This document shows positions 49,300 to 60,659 of a DNA stretch of 64,000 nt, piece after piece. A program made the position numbers and the translations under genes. The stretch is from Phoronis australis. Lineage: Eukaryota > Phoronida > Phoronidae. The notes beneath the pieces were generated by a model. The model was not told the DNA's origin. It made no database searches and saw nothing but the letters and a program-made list of their open reading frames with translations. Position 1 is the first letter of the stretch; each line of letters opens with the position of its first letter. The stretch lies in the NCBI GenBank assembly GCA_002633005.1, contig NMRA01000014.1:874970-938969 (forward strand), given 5' to 3'.

Positions 49300-51980
49300 A
49301 GCCAAAAATGCACAACCTGCTGTGGGTGTCATGCTTCTTTCAAGATTCTCATTTCCCATATAATTTCTTTGTATCATCTATGTAACATTCGGAAAAAAGG
49401 TTTTTAGAAAATTTCCAGTGTTCGATACTTTGAACCATAGAACTCTAGCCCTGGAATGCCAACTTCGATCTCGCGCTGCTGAGGTTGCGCCGCTCATTCC
49501 TTTGCAATCGTTTGTTCCGTGTTGATTCTTCCTATGGAATTTACTGCCACTAAAACTTTTCACAACTCCGTCGTTTCTCAACCTAATTGCATAAGAGTCA
49601 TATCATTAGAAAGCCTCTCGACAGTTCTTGATGGTGTAGCATTACAGCAAAAGAAAACACATAACTCAATTCATACATAATCATCATTTCGCATACCTGA
49701 CCAGTTAAAAAATATTTTTCGTTACCAAAATGCAATAATTAACAGGGTGTAATAGTGACATAAAAAGGAAATAGACTAGAAGGGTTATACAAAGGACTAA
49801 TTAAACCAGCAGGGAAATAAATTCAATGATTCAAAAGGTTTCTATCACATCAACACACAGATTTTAGAATATGTATCCCTCACAGTTGCTTTGAAAAATT
49901 TTGTAAGGCATTCATCCAAAATTATCCATCTTTATGTATCAATTGGATCTTTGGTGTCGTTTCCTACAGTTCTTCAATAAAAATTGAGGATGCATTGACA
50001 TTTTCAAAGATGTGACCAATTAATTACTCCAACTACATGAGCGAAAATTGCAGAAAAAGGCTTTCTGATGGACAAAAACTGAGCAAACTTCTATTATATA
50101 GGTTTGAAATGTATTTTGGATAGGTCATTACATGGGCCGCAGTGCTGGACATTTCACAATAGTTTGTAAATGAGTTCATTTTTTTCAGAAAGTAAACTAT
50201 TTTTAGTGAATCTTATACATGTAGTTTGTGTGAGACAGGGTTACACATTTTTATGATTGTTATGTTACTGAAGAAAAGTGGAAAATAACAATATTCTTGA
50301 CAAAGAGACAAATGAACACCGATTCCAAAGGTGTTAACATTCGAGAATGAAAAAAACGGGACAACTGGATTGAAAAGCATGACTTCCGGATACAAAACGG
50401 AGCATCGGTCTTTAACAAAACGCAAGGGTGGAATGTTCGCCGCAACACACAAAACGTCCCGAACGCGTTTTTGTTTTTGTTTTTGTTTGACGGTAGACGT
50501 TGCACCCAAAAGTGCGTCTTTTGTTTTTTAAGTCGAATAGGCAGTTGCGGGTGCTTCAAAAAGCCATGAAAGTCCCGTTTCGCTCTTTTTAGTCGAGCGG
50601 AAAAATACTGCTATGTCACGTGGAAATTTACAATTATGATAATATTTTGATGGTGTGGCGGGATGGGTGTGGCGGGATGGCGAGAAAAATTCAACAAGTG
50701 GGATAGTTCGCCAAGAGCGGGATATTTGGCAAATACAATGTACGCTGTCTGCAACACAACATATTGGATTGGATTTTTACAAGGTAAATTTTTCATTTTT
50801 TAAATTTTATTTCTCGGTTACAGCTAAATACTGACACTGCTCAAAAATCAAATTATCAAAAAGTATTTGGGCAACAGGTAAACATTGCACAAACGAATTA
50901 TTAGAAAACAATTGAAAAGGGTAATTATTTATGCAAATACAACCACTCACACGTAGCTACGCAAATACGAGTACTTTTTTTGAAAGTTACGTTAACACAC
51001 CTGTTTGCAGGGGCTAAACTTTTCGTTTATAATTGCAGAACAAAATCTCGATCCAAGTCACTTGTATCCGTAAAATATTGTAACGTGATTTTAACACGCA
51101 AAAATGTCTTATTGAAAAACTCCTAGCATGTAGTTTGATAGGTTGTCGAAAGTGGTTTCTTAAACGACTGGAGAAGGAAAGATATCAGAGGCCAGACTAT
51201 TCCCGGTAACCGGCCAGGGTCACGGGCCGGTGCATATAAAAATGACCAATGTAATTGTCTGGTTTGTTGACAAATCTTACGGAGAAAACGCTGGTTGTCT
51301 AGATCCGTAGCTCAAGGTAGTAGTAGTAGTAGTAGTAGTAATACACTTTATTCACTTTAAGTCAAAACCAAAAAATACAGTTGATACAAATTTACGCTTA
51401 AGGATCTCGCTTGACGAACAAAAATGCCAAAATGAAAATGAATCAATGAAATTAGGCTATTACAATACTCGATCAAAACTCTGTCGGGCTGAGTACCGGA
51501 AATTCACAATGCAAACTCTCGCATCTAGTCTCGGGGTCGCAAGCTCTAATAATAGAAAAAAAAAATGGTCACCAGCGGGAGTTGGCATTCTGAGGCTAGA
51601 GTTTTCTGCTTTTTACAGGCGTCACACTAAGCTAGATGTATATACGTGTTGTTCTTTATACGGCACTCACTTTGAGAGCCTGCAGTTGTGACTGGCCTCT
51701 GTGATACGCTTGGCTTTGCTCTACCCTTAGTCATCATTTCCTGTGGTGTCGGGCCTTTAACACTCGTCACTTCAGTTCATTAAACGAAAAAACTAAGCTT
51801 AATTTTTAAGTTACGTTTCAACCTTTTCAACTCCGTCAATTATGATGCAAAATTGAAACGGGAACCTACTGGCTTTTCAACTAATATATATTTTCACAGT
51901 TACTCGGCGATCGAAATTTGGTAGGTCCGTTGATACCTCATCCCATGGGTCAATGCCAATTCCATTCATTTGGCTACAGT
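49300..51980. other. Intron sequence with simple repeats
   Basis: (TTTTTG)n at about 50467-50489; two GGCGGGATGG-type repeats near 50655-50680; (TAG)8 at 51317-51340. No exon recognised. Confidence 0.4.
51317..51340 (+). repeat. (TAG)8 microsatellite
   Basis: Eight perfect TAG units. Confidence 0.9.
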
Positions 51981-51981
51981 T

Positions 51982-52041
51982 TGGTTTTAACTATAAATCA
52001 ATAAAGCATAAACATGATTCCAGGTGATCAGTGCAATGGGC
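51982..52041 (+). repeat. Second copy of the 47.4-kb SINE tail
   Basis: GGTTTTAACTATAAATCAAT, then AAAGCATAAAC...CCAGGTGATCAGTGCAATGGGC, aligns with 47385-47443; no tRNA-like head is next to it. Confidence 0.6.
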
Positions 52042-52499
52042 CTGTACACGTCTGCTACACCGTGTAGATCTACGAGACCGTCAACAATTACTTTTTCACA
52101 GTTCTACACTTGAACTATTCGTGCTGTGTAGTACAGCAGACTTTACGGGTGTACTGTCGTCGTTTTGTGAGGTGTATCACAGTGCATGTTATTTCATTCA
52201 TTACAACAATAACTGCACCAGCTCCGACTTGTGGACACTTTTTAAAAGAAGCAAGGGCCCCGCAACCATCGAAAACACAGTTAATTTACCAGTGTTTCTA
52301 TTTCCGTCACATGCACCAAAGTTGCTGTACATACACTTGTAAGTGGAAAACTTACATGAACCTGCTGCCATTTGGATTGCTTGCGGGGCCCCAATTTGTG
52401 AATCTATTAATTTTTAAGAAAATGTAAATTAATTTCTTCTAGAATACAATGAATGAGTCTGAAGGTATTGTTTTTTATTATTGTACTGTAATATTTGTT

Positions 52500-52816
52500 T
52501 TAGGGAACAGCCAAATTTTGACTTGCGTTAAGTGATTTATTAAGAGTCGATGATGACTGTTCATTCTTCATATTTTCTGATAGGTATTGGTCGTCAGCGT
52601 ATTCCTCTGGTACCTCGGGTACGACTGAAAGCTCGCCAAGCGTCGCCACTTCAAGGTTTGTAAAGCTGCCAGGCTCTGCCTGTGCGACCGGCTCTTCATT
52701 GGGAGTCGGCCGTGTCCGGCAACTGAACCAAATGACCACACCAGCGATTACAATGACAAATATTCCGAGAGTAACGCCTATGATAATCCAGTACGTTACC
52801 GGTAATCCGAGCAATT
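52500..52816 (-). CDS. Terminal exon B1: transmembrane helix and short tail (locus B)
   Basis: The acceptor is ...TTTTTCCTTGTAG ending at 52817 and the exon opens in phase 1. About 104 residues run to a stop at 52500. The order is ELLGLPVTYW juxtamembrane signature, a hydrophobic helix (IIIGVTLGIFVIVIAGVVIW), SCRTRPT stop-transfer, then a tail of about 70 residues with EEYADDQYLSENM (two tyrosines in an acidic context, possible phosphorylation sites) and a Ser/Asn-rich end. An AATAAA signal (minus strand) lies at 52474-52479, about 20 bases past the stop. It is the proximal end for locus B. Its membrane part resembles A1 and A2, while its tail resembles neither. Confidence 0.8.
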
Positions 52817-53129
52817 CTACAAGGAAAAATAATTTTATTGCCAAACGGTTTCGGGAGAACCATACTAGGCCCCGTAGTCATGGAAATAGTTGTTTCCCTC
52901 TCAATAGTAAATTCCACAAGGGATGAGGTTCCGTAGACGCAAGAATTTTGCGAAATAGTCAGATCACGCAAGACCACGTAAAATCAAATGAGTGGCAAGT
53001 GTTTAGCGAGTGTTCTCTGGAACTTATAGCTTATCCTGGTAAAATGCCGCCCACCGATCAAAAAGTTTAGCCGGTGAGTTTGGAATGTTGACTTGTGGGA
53101 TAGAATTTTTTATTTCTGTTCCATACCAG

Positions 53130-53401
53130 AAAATGCAAGTGCATCGCGAGTGTCTTGGATCTACGGGACACAGCACAAAAGCTTTCCTTTCACTCAAGAA
53201 GATACATATGATTTGTCTAGTTTTGGCGTAGCGGAATGCCGCTGGCTTCTCACAAGAAAACCAAAATATTTGAAGCAAGGTACTTTGGATAATGATAAAC
53301 TTGACAATGCTACGTGCTTTTTTAAGCTTGTGATCGGAAACATCGACAGGTGCGAGGCCCTCCAGCAATTTGCATCTCGTTCTTCCACTAAGAGGTTCTG
53401 A
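53130..53401 (+). CDS. Candidate plus-strand terminal exon nested in locus B
   Basis: A pyrimidine-rich acceptor (TTTTTTATTTCTGTTCCATACCAG, ends at 53129) precedes an open frame of about 90 residues to a TGA at 53399-53401. The peptide (ASRVSWIYGTQHKSFPFTQ..., later GVAECRWLLTRKP and LDNATCFFKLVIGN) has ordinary protein-like composition but no domain I can name. It runs antisense within the intron between kringle and B1 of locus B. No upstream partner exon was identified. The minus strand is also partly open here, so coding status is uncertain. Confidence 0.25.
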
Positions 53402-53544
53402 AAAGTCGCTTAAAACAATCATTCTGTTTGGTAATCGCGTTGGCATTCTAAAATTTTGACATAACGTTAAGGTCCAACTTTCTTTTAAATGATTTTTGTA
53501 ATGTCTTAGGTAAAGTCTCTACATTGGTAGTTACTGCACCTGAG

Positions 53545-53680
53545 AGTGCTGAAATTGTCTACGTGACGTGGACAGAGAGGTTTTAGCATGCCTACGTGAC
53601 CTGGAAAGAGCGTGTTAACATGCCTACCTGACATGGGTAGAGTGTGTTAAACATGCCCACGTGACATGGAGTCTTAAATA
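53545..53680 (+). repeat. Minisatellite, about 33-bp units with CACGTG cores
   Basis: Four units of the form ACATGCCCACGTGACATGG plus AGAGNGTGTTAA start near 53546, 53587, 53620 and 53653. Two more units lie at 55465-55525. The best units hold CACGTGAC, an E-box of the USF/MITF type. Confidence 0.75.
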
Positions 53681-54279
53681 TCTGTATATAGACCCATTCA
53701 CGCCGACAGGAGGCGCGTTCCAAAACGAGGCTCGCTACGATAGCTCTGTTATGGCTTATCGGCATACTTCGGGGTTGTATTCCGCGTTGGTCGGACGGGC
53801 TAGAAAAATACGGACACTCAACTGTCTGTTTTACACTCCCTAAGGACGTTGAGATTTGAAAGCGTTGGGTCGTTGCCATACACCGCGAGGAAGGAAAACA
53901 TGTCCGTGTAAAATTTAAATGTTTTCGAAAAGTTAGATCATATTTTGTCGCATCTCGATTGCCGAGCATCATAGCAACGACCGGAGAATCTCGGCCAGCC
54001 AGGCTACGTTTTCATGACTACGGGATGAAAAATGATGCATTTTTCTTTCCAGAAAGGACAGGGCCCTCAATCCCTCAATTTTGGGGCCGAATATCAGCCT
54101 AATTCCCCTCTCAAAAATATTGAAAAATTCCCCGAAATGCCCAGGCCCCACGAGGCCAGTAAAAATTCCCATAGGGATAGAAAAGCTCTCTCCGAAGTTC
54201 AAATCACATGTAACCACACAAGTGACAATTTGAAAGAGCACAAAATGCTACTTGAGAGAGAGCCCATGAGAGCTTGCAA

Positions 54280-54406
54280 NNNNNNNNNNNNNNNNNNNNN
54301 NNNNNNNNNNNNNNNNNNNNNNNNNNNNNNNNNNNNNNNNNNNNNNNNNNNNNNNNNNNNNNNNNNNNNNNNNNNNNNNNNNNNNNNNNNNNNNNNNNNN
54401 NNNNNN
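54280..54406. other. Assembly gap (127 N)
   Basis: A run of N followed by G10. The flanking G run may be why the gap did not close. It lies in the intron between kringle and B1 of locus B. Confidence 0.95.
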
Positions 54407-55835
54407 GGGGGGGGGGTGCTATTGATGATGATCGGGAGGTACATTTTTCCCCTCACTTCGCTCGGCGAAAAAATTCCCCTCTCTCAGAAGGCACAGGCAC
54501 CTTTTCCCTTGGATGAACGAGGCCCCTGAAGAAACATGATAACTATGTTTGCTCTGTCCAGTTAACTGAAATTGAGCTCTAAAACGAGGTTATAGTTTGG
54601 ACGAACGAAGGTGTTTGAATTTTAAAATTCAACTTGGTCCAGATTGATATTTGAAACCTAACACATAAAATAGACGTAAGAATTATTAAAACCAAGAAAG
54701 CATAATTGATGGTCAAATAATTACTTGTGAATGTGTGCCAGGGAGTGGATGAGAACCTGGATATAATGCCAAAGTGGGGCTGTGCTCGTTAATTTTTGTT
54801 TCAAGTTCAAAATTTAAAACTTAAATGGTCAAATAATTTTTATTTTCAATTACGAGCCTGGTTTTTTATTTTAATAAAAATATATTTAATAACATCAGTT
54901 ATTCTTTCAGATCAATAAAAAATCAACTGTTAATCCCGGTAGTCCTTACCTCACCAGGAGGCAGTATGCTTTGTGATTCTTGATCAACAAAATAAACCAG
55001 ATGTGACTAATTGCACATGACAGCAAAATGCGATGAGCCACCACTGTCGAATATATCTTCAACTCGTCAACAATACAAGCAGATAACCTGGTTCGTGTAG
55101 AAAGCATTTTTATCAACAATTTGCAAGAAGAAAAGTAACCCTACTTCAGCCTAATACTTAATCCGTAACACTACGATCGCCGCAGTTTGGTCATATTTAC
55201 TTTCCATGTTTCGAAAGTAGTTTTCCGAAAAAAATATACTCTTTCGTCAGACAATTCTTTGGTGCATTGACTTGTTCTCTAATGTATTTTTCTACGTCTC
55301 TGTGGTTCATTATCGACACATTTTTAAGATTTAATATTCAGGTTGGACTCGAAAGACCGGCCATTTATTTCACGCAATGTCAATTTCCGCTTTGTTTATC
55401 GCAGTGAGCCTCGCTTTGGATTCTAATGTCCGCCGCGTGAATTGGGTCTATAACATGAAAGAGTTTTAAACATGCCCACGTGACATGAGAAGAGAGGGTT
55501 AAACATGCCTATGTGACATGGAAAACAGAGATTCGAATGATAACAACACTCATTGTATTTACTTTGGGAGCTGCTTCCACCTTCTTCATTGTCGCTTTGA
55601 GGACCAACCAGCTGCTGCTCATCAACGTATTTTACTACAAATGTAAACATTGAAATTATATGGCGCTTACTATTCTTTGAACATCTGTGTGATCCAAAGG
55701 TTACAAACAACAGTAATATTTAAGATCCAAAGGACTTAGTATTGAGTTATTTCGTCGTTACTCATCTGTACAAGACACATGACTCTGCATCTAATGAGCG
55801 TGCTTCTAACTAACTGAGGGTAATGTGGCGTTTAC
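54407..55835. other. Intron sequence
   Basis: AT-rich. Contains the second small array of the CACGTG minisatellite (55465-55525). No exon recognised. Confidence 0.4.
55465..55525 (+). repeat. Second array of the CACGTG minisatellite
   Basis: TTTAAACATGCCCACGTGAC and TTAAACATGCCTATGTGACA units, 34 bp apart, match the array at 53.6 kb. Confidence 0.7.
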
Positions 55836-56144
55836 CTTTGCATCGATTTGGAAGGTCACACCACATTATCTGATAGTCCGGGTTCGCTCCTGGAAGTGCC
55901 ACGTTGACGAAACAGTACAGGTCTTTTAGCTGTCCGGGATTCCGGCAAAAGTTCTCAACTTTGTTCAAGTCATATCCATTATCGGTAAGCGTGTCTGGGA
56001 ACCAGAGGGGTGTGATGTAGTTGGAGACGACGTCTATCACTGTACTCCACCGTTCGCAAGTCGTCCCTTCACGTGACTGATCCAGTCTTCCAGTATACGC
56101 CCTCTTTAGGTCATCGATATAACACTCCTGCCCTTTTGAGATGG
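55836..56144 (-). CDS. Kringle domain exon (locus B)
   Basis: A 309-base phase 1-1 exon, exactly the length of its locus A partner. The acceptor is ...CTGTTTCACAG ending at 56145; the donor is AAAG|GTAAAC. Six kringle cysteines appear in GQECY, GTTCERW, ENFCRNP, DLYCF, IMWC and NRCK. The Cys2-Cys3 loop SNYITPLWFPDTLTDNGYD is unchanged between the two loci, as is PDYQIMWC. About 70% of residues match locus A. Conservation is higher here than in the lectin exon, so the kringle is either under stronger constraint or has undergone gene conversion. Confidence 0.88.
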
Positions 56145-56650
56145 CTGTGAAACAGATATTACTGTTAGTCAACGAACAAATTGCAGGGCTGAATATGAGC
56201 ACGCTTGTGCTTTCGTAATTTGCGTGGTGCAAGGTAATCTCGTGACATTCTTTACAGTTACAGTCTGTTTCTGCCTCAAATCCAGACATCCTTGCACTGC
56301 TTGTTGAAGCAACTCGTTGTCAATGGAGATGCCTAAACTAATGAAGCGTAACCAAGCCAAAGTCTTTCGGATGCAATTTTAAGTTGTGACTTCATTACAT
56401 TGATCATAGATTTTTAAGAGATGAAGGTCACTAATAATTTCGAGGTCGATTTCGTGTCAGACCCCGGACCCAGGTGCTCAATTTCTTCAGTGTCACAAGA
56501 GATGTCATAAAGGTAGGGTGAACAACATAACGAAAATTTAGAAACAACACTGGATTTTGTATGCATTTACAAAGTCATAATCATTAACTAAATGGTGAAA
56601 AGGGCAACTTATAGTGAGTCAACTTCAGCTGTTGATATCCATTACAAACA

Positions 56651-59600
56651 ATTCAATGACCTCTTGAATTTTTTAAAAAAAAATCAAGTGTGCTACTTGC
56701 AGTTGTTCTTACAACTGACAGTGATTTTTCGTGACCTAGTAGGCCTAGTTTGAGTCAAACTTTCTGTTGTTCAACCGATGGGTTTTACTAATTTGTCTCT
56801 TTTTTAAATTCTGCAAACTTCATTTTTAAACCACAATAAAAACATGTACACACAATGTCATCATTATCACTTTTTAATCCATTCCACACACCGTTATATT
56901 TTTGTATGAAATATGCTCTGTTCGGGAACACTTCCAGAAAGATACATTAATATTTAATCATTTTTACATCCTCGTTGACCTTTGTTGACCTTTTCAGTGT
57001 TTTAAAGCTTGTTGTTGCTACAACCAGTCAACAACTTCTTTAAAACACAAAACAGTGGCAACATAATTTCATTAACTAATTTTTAACTTCAGGTTGAGAA
57101 CAATGGCATTTTTTCTGTTTTATTCTGAAACGTTTTGGTTAACTTTTTAGATCCACAGCACCGTTTCCCGATACTAATATGTTTTCACCCACTGATGACC
57201 CTTCCAGTGACGATTTTCAATATTCAGAGTTGTGCTACCGTTGTTTTCCATACGTCATGCTCCCTTATTTTTATGATCTACCGTCCCGATGTACCCCCGG
57301 CTCCAAAATTTCTGGTTCGACCTTTCCAATGACTGGTTCCATTTTAATTTGGGTTTCATTCTCAATTTTTATTTTTACCGGTTATTCAAAAGTTTTTTAT
57401 GCTAGTTGTCTGTTAAACCCTGAAGCAAAACGTTTGCGTTCGCCAACGAATATGCTCTCTGACCATATGTATGTCCGTGTGTTTTTATACAAAAAATCAA
57501 TCCCTGATAAGCAATTGAGGTATGGCAATTATTCAACTCCACAGAGGACTTCTCAGTCTCGTGTCGCCTTATCTGAATGCCGAAGTGTGTTAAATTCGAA
57601 ACAAAATGAAAGTGTCTTGCATTTGTCATTTCTGGTACTGGCAGAGCCACTAGTGGAGGGGGGGGGGCAACCCGTTCACTGGAATAAACTCCCCCCTTGG
57701 TTGAAGCTTATTTCAATTTCCATTCCACCAGTCTACTCAAAGGTGTTCCTAGATTGCCACCCATTTCAATTGAACCCGCCCCTAAAAGTATAGTGCTTTG
57801 CGCATACGGACTCATGCCTATTATGCACACCAAGAAGTCGCACAGAAACTGAACTAACGGGTAGAAGGACTAACCGAGCTTGAGGAACATCGGTTTCGGG
57901 GCTACAAAGGCGAGGGGACACGGTGGAACTTCGAGATGGGTATCATTAGGTTGGGATAACATACAGAGTTTCAGTGGAGATTTGGGGACGAGTTTCTTCT
58001 TTTGCCCCCACATATATGTATGTGGGTGGATATTGACGTCATCTGTGTCCGACATTCGGCGCCAGCCTGTATCTCCTAAACGACTTGAATAATCTGCATG
58101 TGCGGTTGAGATAAATAAAGTGATTTATTCGAACCAGCCTTCAGTCTATCATCCTACCGAATGCTAATAGCACCGGTCTATGTCGACCTGCGCCCACCCA
58201 TCCACGGGGGAAAACGTGACACCACTCTTCGAAGACCCCAGAGCTGTGCCAGTCCACTTCCTGGTTCCTCGCGTATCGGTCGTTTAGCGATACTTCACTT
58301 TGTTTTCTTACGTATATTTCACAATTTTGTCTCTTGCTTTTTATTTTACGTATTCTTATTGATTTTTCTATTTTGATTTGTCTATTTATGTAAAGGGAAT
58401 CTTCTTGTTAGCGGTCGAAAACCTTTAGGAGACCTNAAGTGCCATTGAATATTTTCAAATATTCAATATTTCAAATATTTTCAAATATTCAATGACGCTT
58501 GAATTTTTGAAAAAATTCAAGTGTGCTACTTGCAGTTGTTCTTACAACTGACAGTGATTTTTCGTGATCTAGTAGGCCTACTTTGAGTCAAACTTTCTGT
58601 TGTTTAACCGATGGGTTTTACTAATTTGTCTTTTTATGCTAGTTGTCTGTTAAACCCTGAAGCAAAACGTTTGCGTTCGCCAACGAATATGCTCTCTGAC
58701 CATATGTATGTCCGTGTATTTTTATACAAAAAATCAATCCCTAAAAAGCAATTGAGGTATGGTGATTATTCAACTCCACAGAGGACTTCTCAGTCTCGTG
58801 TCGCCATATCTGAATGCCGAAGTGTGTTAAATTCGAAACAACAGTGTCTTGCATTTGTCATTTATGGTGCTGGCAAAGCCACTAGAGGGGGAGGCAACCC
58901 GTTCACTGGAAAAACAAACTCTCCCCTTGGTTAAAGCTTATTTCAATTTCCATTCCACCTGTCTACTCAAAAGTGTTCCCAGATTGCCACCCATTTCAAC
59001 TGAAACCCCCTAAAAGTGTAGTGCTTTGCGCATGCGGGCTCATGCCTTTGATGCCCACCAAGAAGTCGCACAGAAACTGAACTAATGGGCAGAAGGACTA
59101 CCGAGCTTGGGGAACATTGGTTTCGGGGCAACAAAGGCGAGGGAACACGGTGGAACTTCGAGATGGGTATCATTAGGTTGCGATAACATACAGAGTTTCA
59201 GCGGAGATTTGGGGACGAGCTTCTTTTCATGAACCCACAAATATGTATGTGGGTGGATATTGACGTCATCTGTGTCCGACATTCGGCGCCGGTCACTGTA
59301 TTTCCTAAACGGCTTAAAGAATCAGCATGCGCGGTTGAGATAAATAAAGTGATTTACTCGAACCAGCCTTCAGTCTATCATCCTACCGAATGCTATTAGC
59401 ACCGGTCTATGACGACCTGCGCCCACTCATCCACGAGGGAAACGTGACACCACTCTTCGGAGACCCCAGAGCTGTGCCAGTCCACTTCCTGGTTCCTCGC
59501 GTGTTGGTCGTTTAGCGATACTTCACTTTGTTTTCTTACGTTTATTTCACAATTTTGTCTCTTGTTTTTTATTGTACGTATTGTTATTGATTTTTCTATT

Positions 59601-59663
59601 TTGATTTGTTTATTTTTGTACAGGGAATCTTCTTGTTAGCGGTCGAAAACCTTTAGGAGACCT
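56651..59663. repeat. Direct duplication (about 1.8 and 1.2 kb) with an N near the junction
   Basis: 56651-58435 and about 58490-59663 align closely from AAGTGTGCTACTTGCAGTTG to the shared end ACCTTTAGGAGACCT. Copy 2 lacks 580-590 bp present in copy 1 (about 56801-57388). The base at 58436 is N, about 55 bp before the second copy starts. Long open frames in both copies are not gene-like. The tail block (GAGATAAATAAAGTGATTTA...CAGTCTATCATCCTACCGA) also occurs at 47.0 kb, so part of the unit is an interspersed repeat. Confidence 0.8.
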
Positions 59664-60062
59664 TCCAAATTAACTTGCAATTCATCAAGTTTTGTATTGT
59701 GTCGTACTGTAAATAAAAATGTTTCTCTCTCTCCCCCTCCTCCACCCGCCCCCTCTCTGTCTCCGGCTTCCTAAGTATTTCAATTTATTCGAAAATGAGG
59801 AAAACCCGTCAAAAGAAAAATATATACTATATGTAGTAATGCACATGATGACGTTACACGGAAATAACGAATTTCGTATGGATGAGCATGCTAGAACCAT
59901 ATCGTTTGCTGAATATTCGTAGGCGCATTACAGCACTGCGTTACTCAATCAGTTTCTCATCAGAAAATATATTTTCCTTTCATACAAAGTCAAATCAACA
60001 TTGCAATAAACCCCAACACTCTATTTTCATGTGGAGGAATATTAAACGGTTCTAACGCTTAC

Positions 60063-60416
60063 CTGGAACACACACATAATAAAAGCTAAGATAGAGCATT
60101 TTATCACTGTCGCCCTGTTGTTTCTCAAACCACAAGTCGTCATCCTCAGTCAGCGAATACCTGCATTTATCAACATAGCGGCAGTTGGACAAGATATTGT
60201 TGACTTCCAAAACTGCTTCTCTCTGTATCTCTACACCTTCTTTCGTTCTATACACGTTCACGTTGGGGTCTGTAGTTGAAGGACAACATCTCTCTGGACA
60301 GTTGCTGCGTGTAAGGTTCCAGTCACTAAGAATGGTTATGACACGTGGGACACCATTGCTTGGGGCGCACTCTAGTGTTAAAGTTCCACCCGTGCATAAA
60401 GTCGCGTGTCTGCCTT
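60063..60416 (-). CDS. SUEL-type lectin domain exon (locus B)
   Basis: A 354-base phase 1-1 exon: acceptor ...GATATGTTTCTAG ending at 60417, donor CCAG|GTAAGC. Its 118 residues show the SUEL layout: ATLCTGGTLTLEC, the WNLTRSNC centre, SNCRYVDKC, and LYLSFYYVC at the end. The eight cysteines are placed as in locus A, and about half of the residues match. The domain is extracellular and N-terminal. Divergence from locus A is concentrated between the CC pair and the LEVNNI segment, i.e. one surface of the fold, which may reflect different ligands (inference). Confidence 0.82.
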
Positions 60417-60659
60417 CTAGAAACATATCAGAAAAAGTTTATTCCCAATTGCCTACAATCTGGAAGCATGGTTCACGCTGAATAGTAACACATTCTTAAA
60501 GATTTACACAAAGAAGCGTGTCACAATTGAATCACAAACAGGATGCATTGACCTTAATTCCGTCTTGTAAAAAGCCTACGAAGACAATATGTATATATAT
60601 ATATAAAACGTACGAAGTAGATACGCATGAACTTGAGACCCAAAACCACACCTACTTAC

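Noticed and set aside
53024-53446. 140-residue minus-strand frame
   Set aside because: Shadow of the more protein-like plus-strand frame; no splice-compatible phase with locus B.
57179-57793. 204-residue plus-strand open frame
   Set aside because: It lies in the duplicated repeat block, its reading differs between the two copies, composition is not protein-like, and it crosses the 580-bp indel edge.
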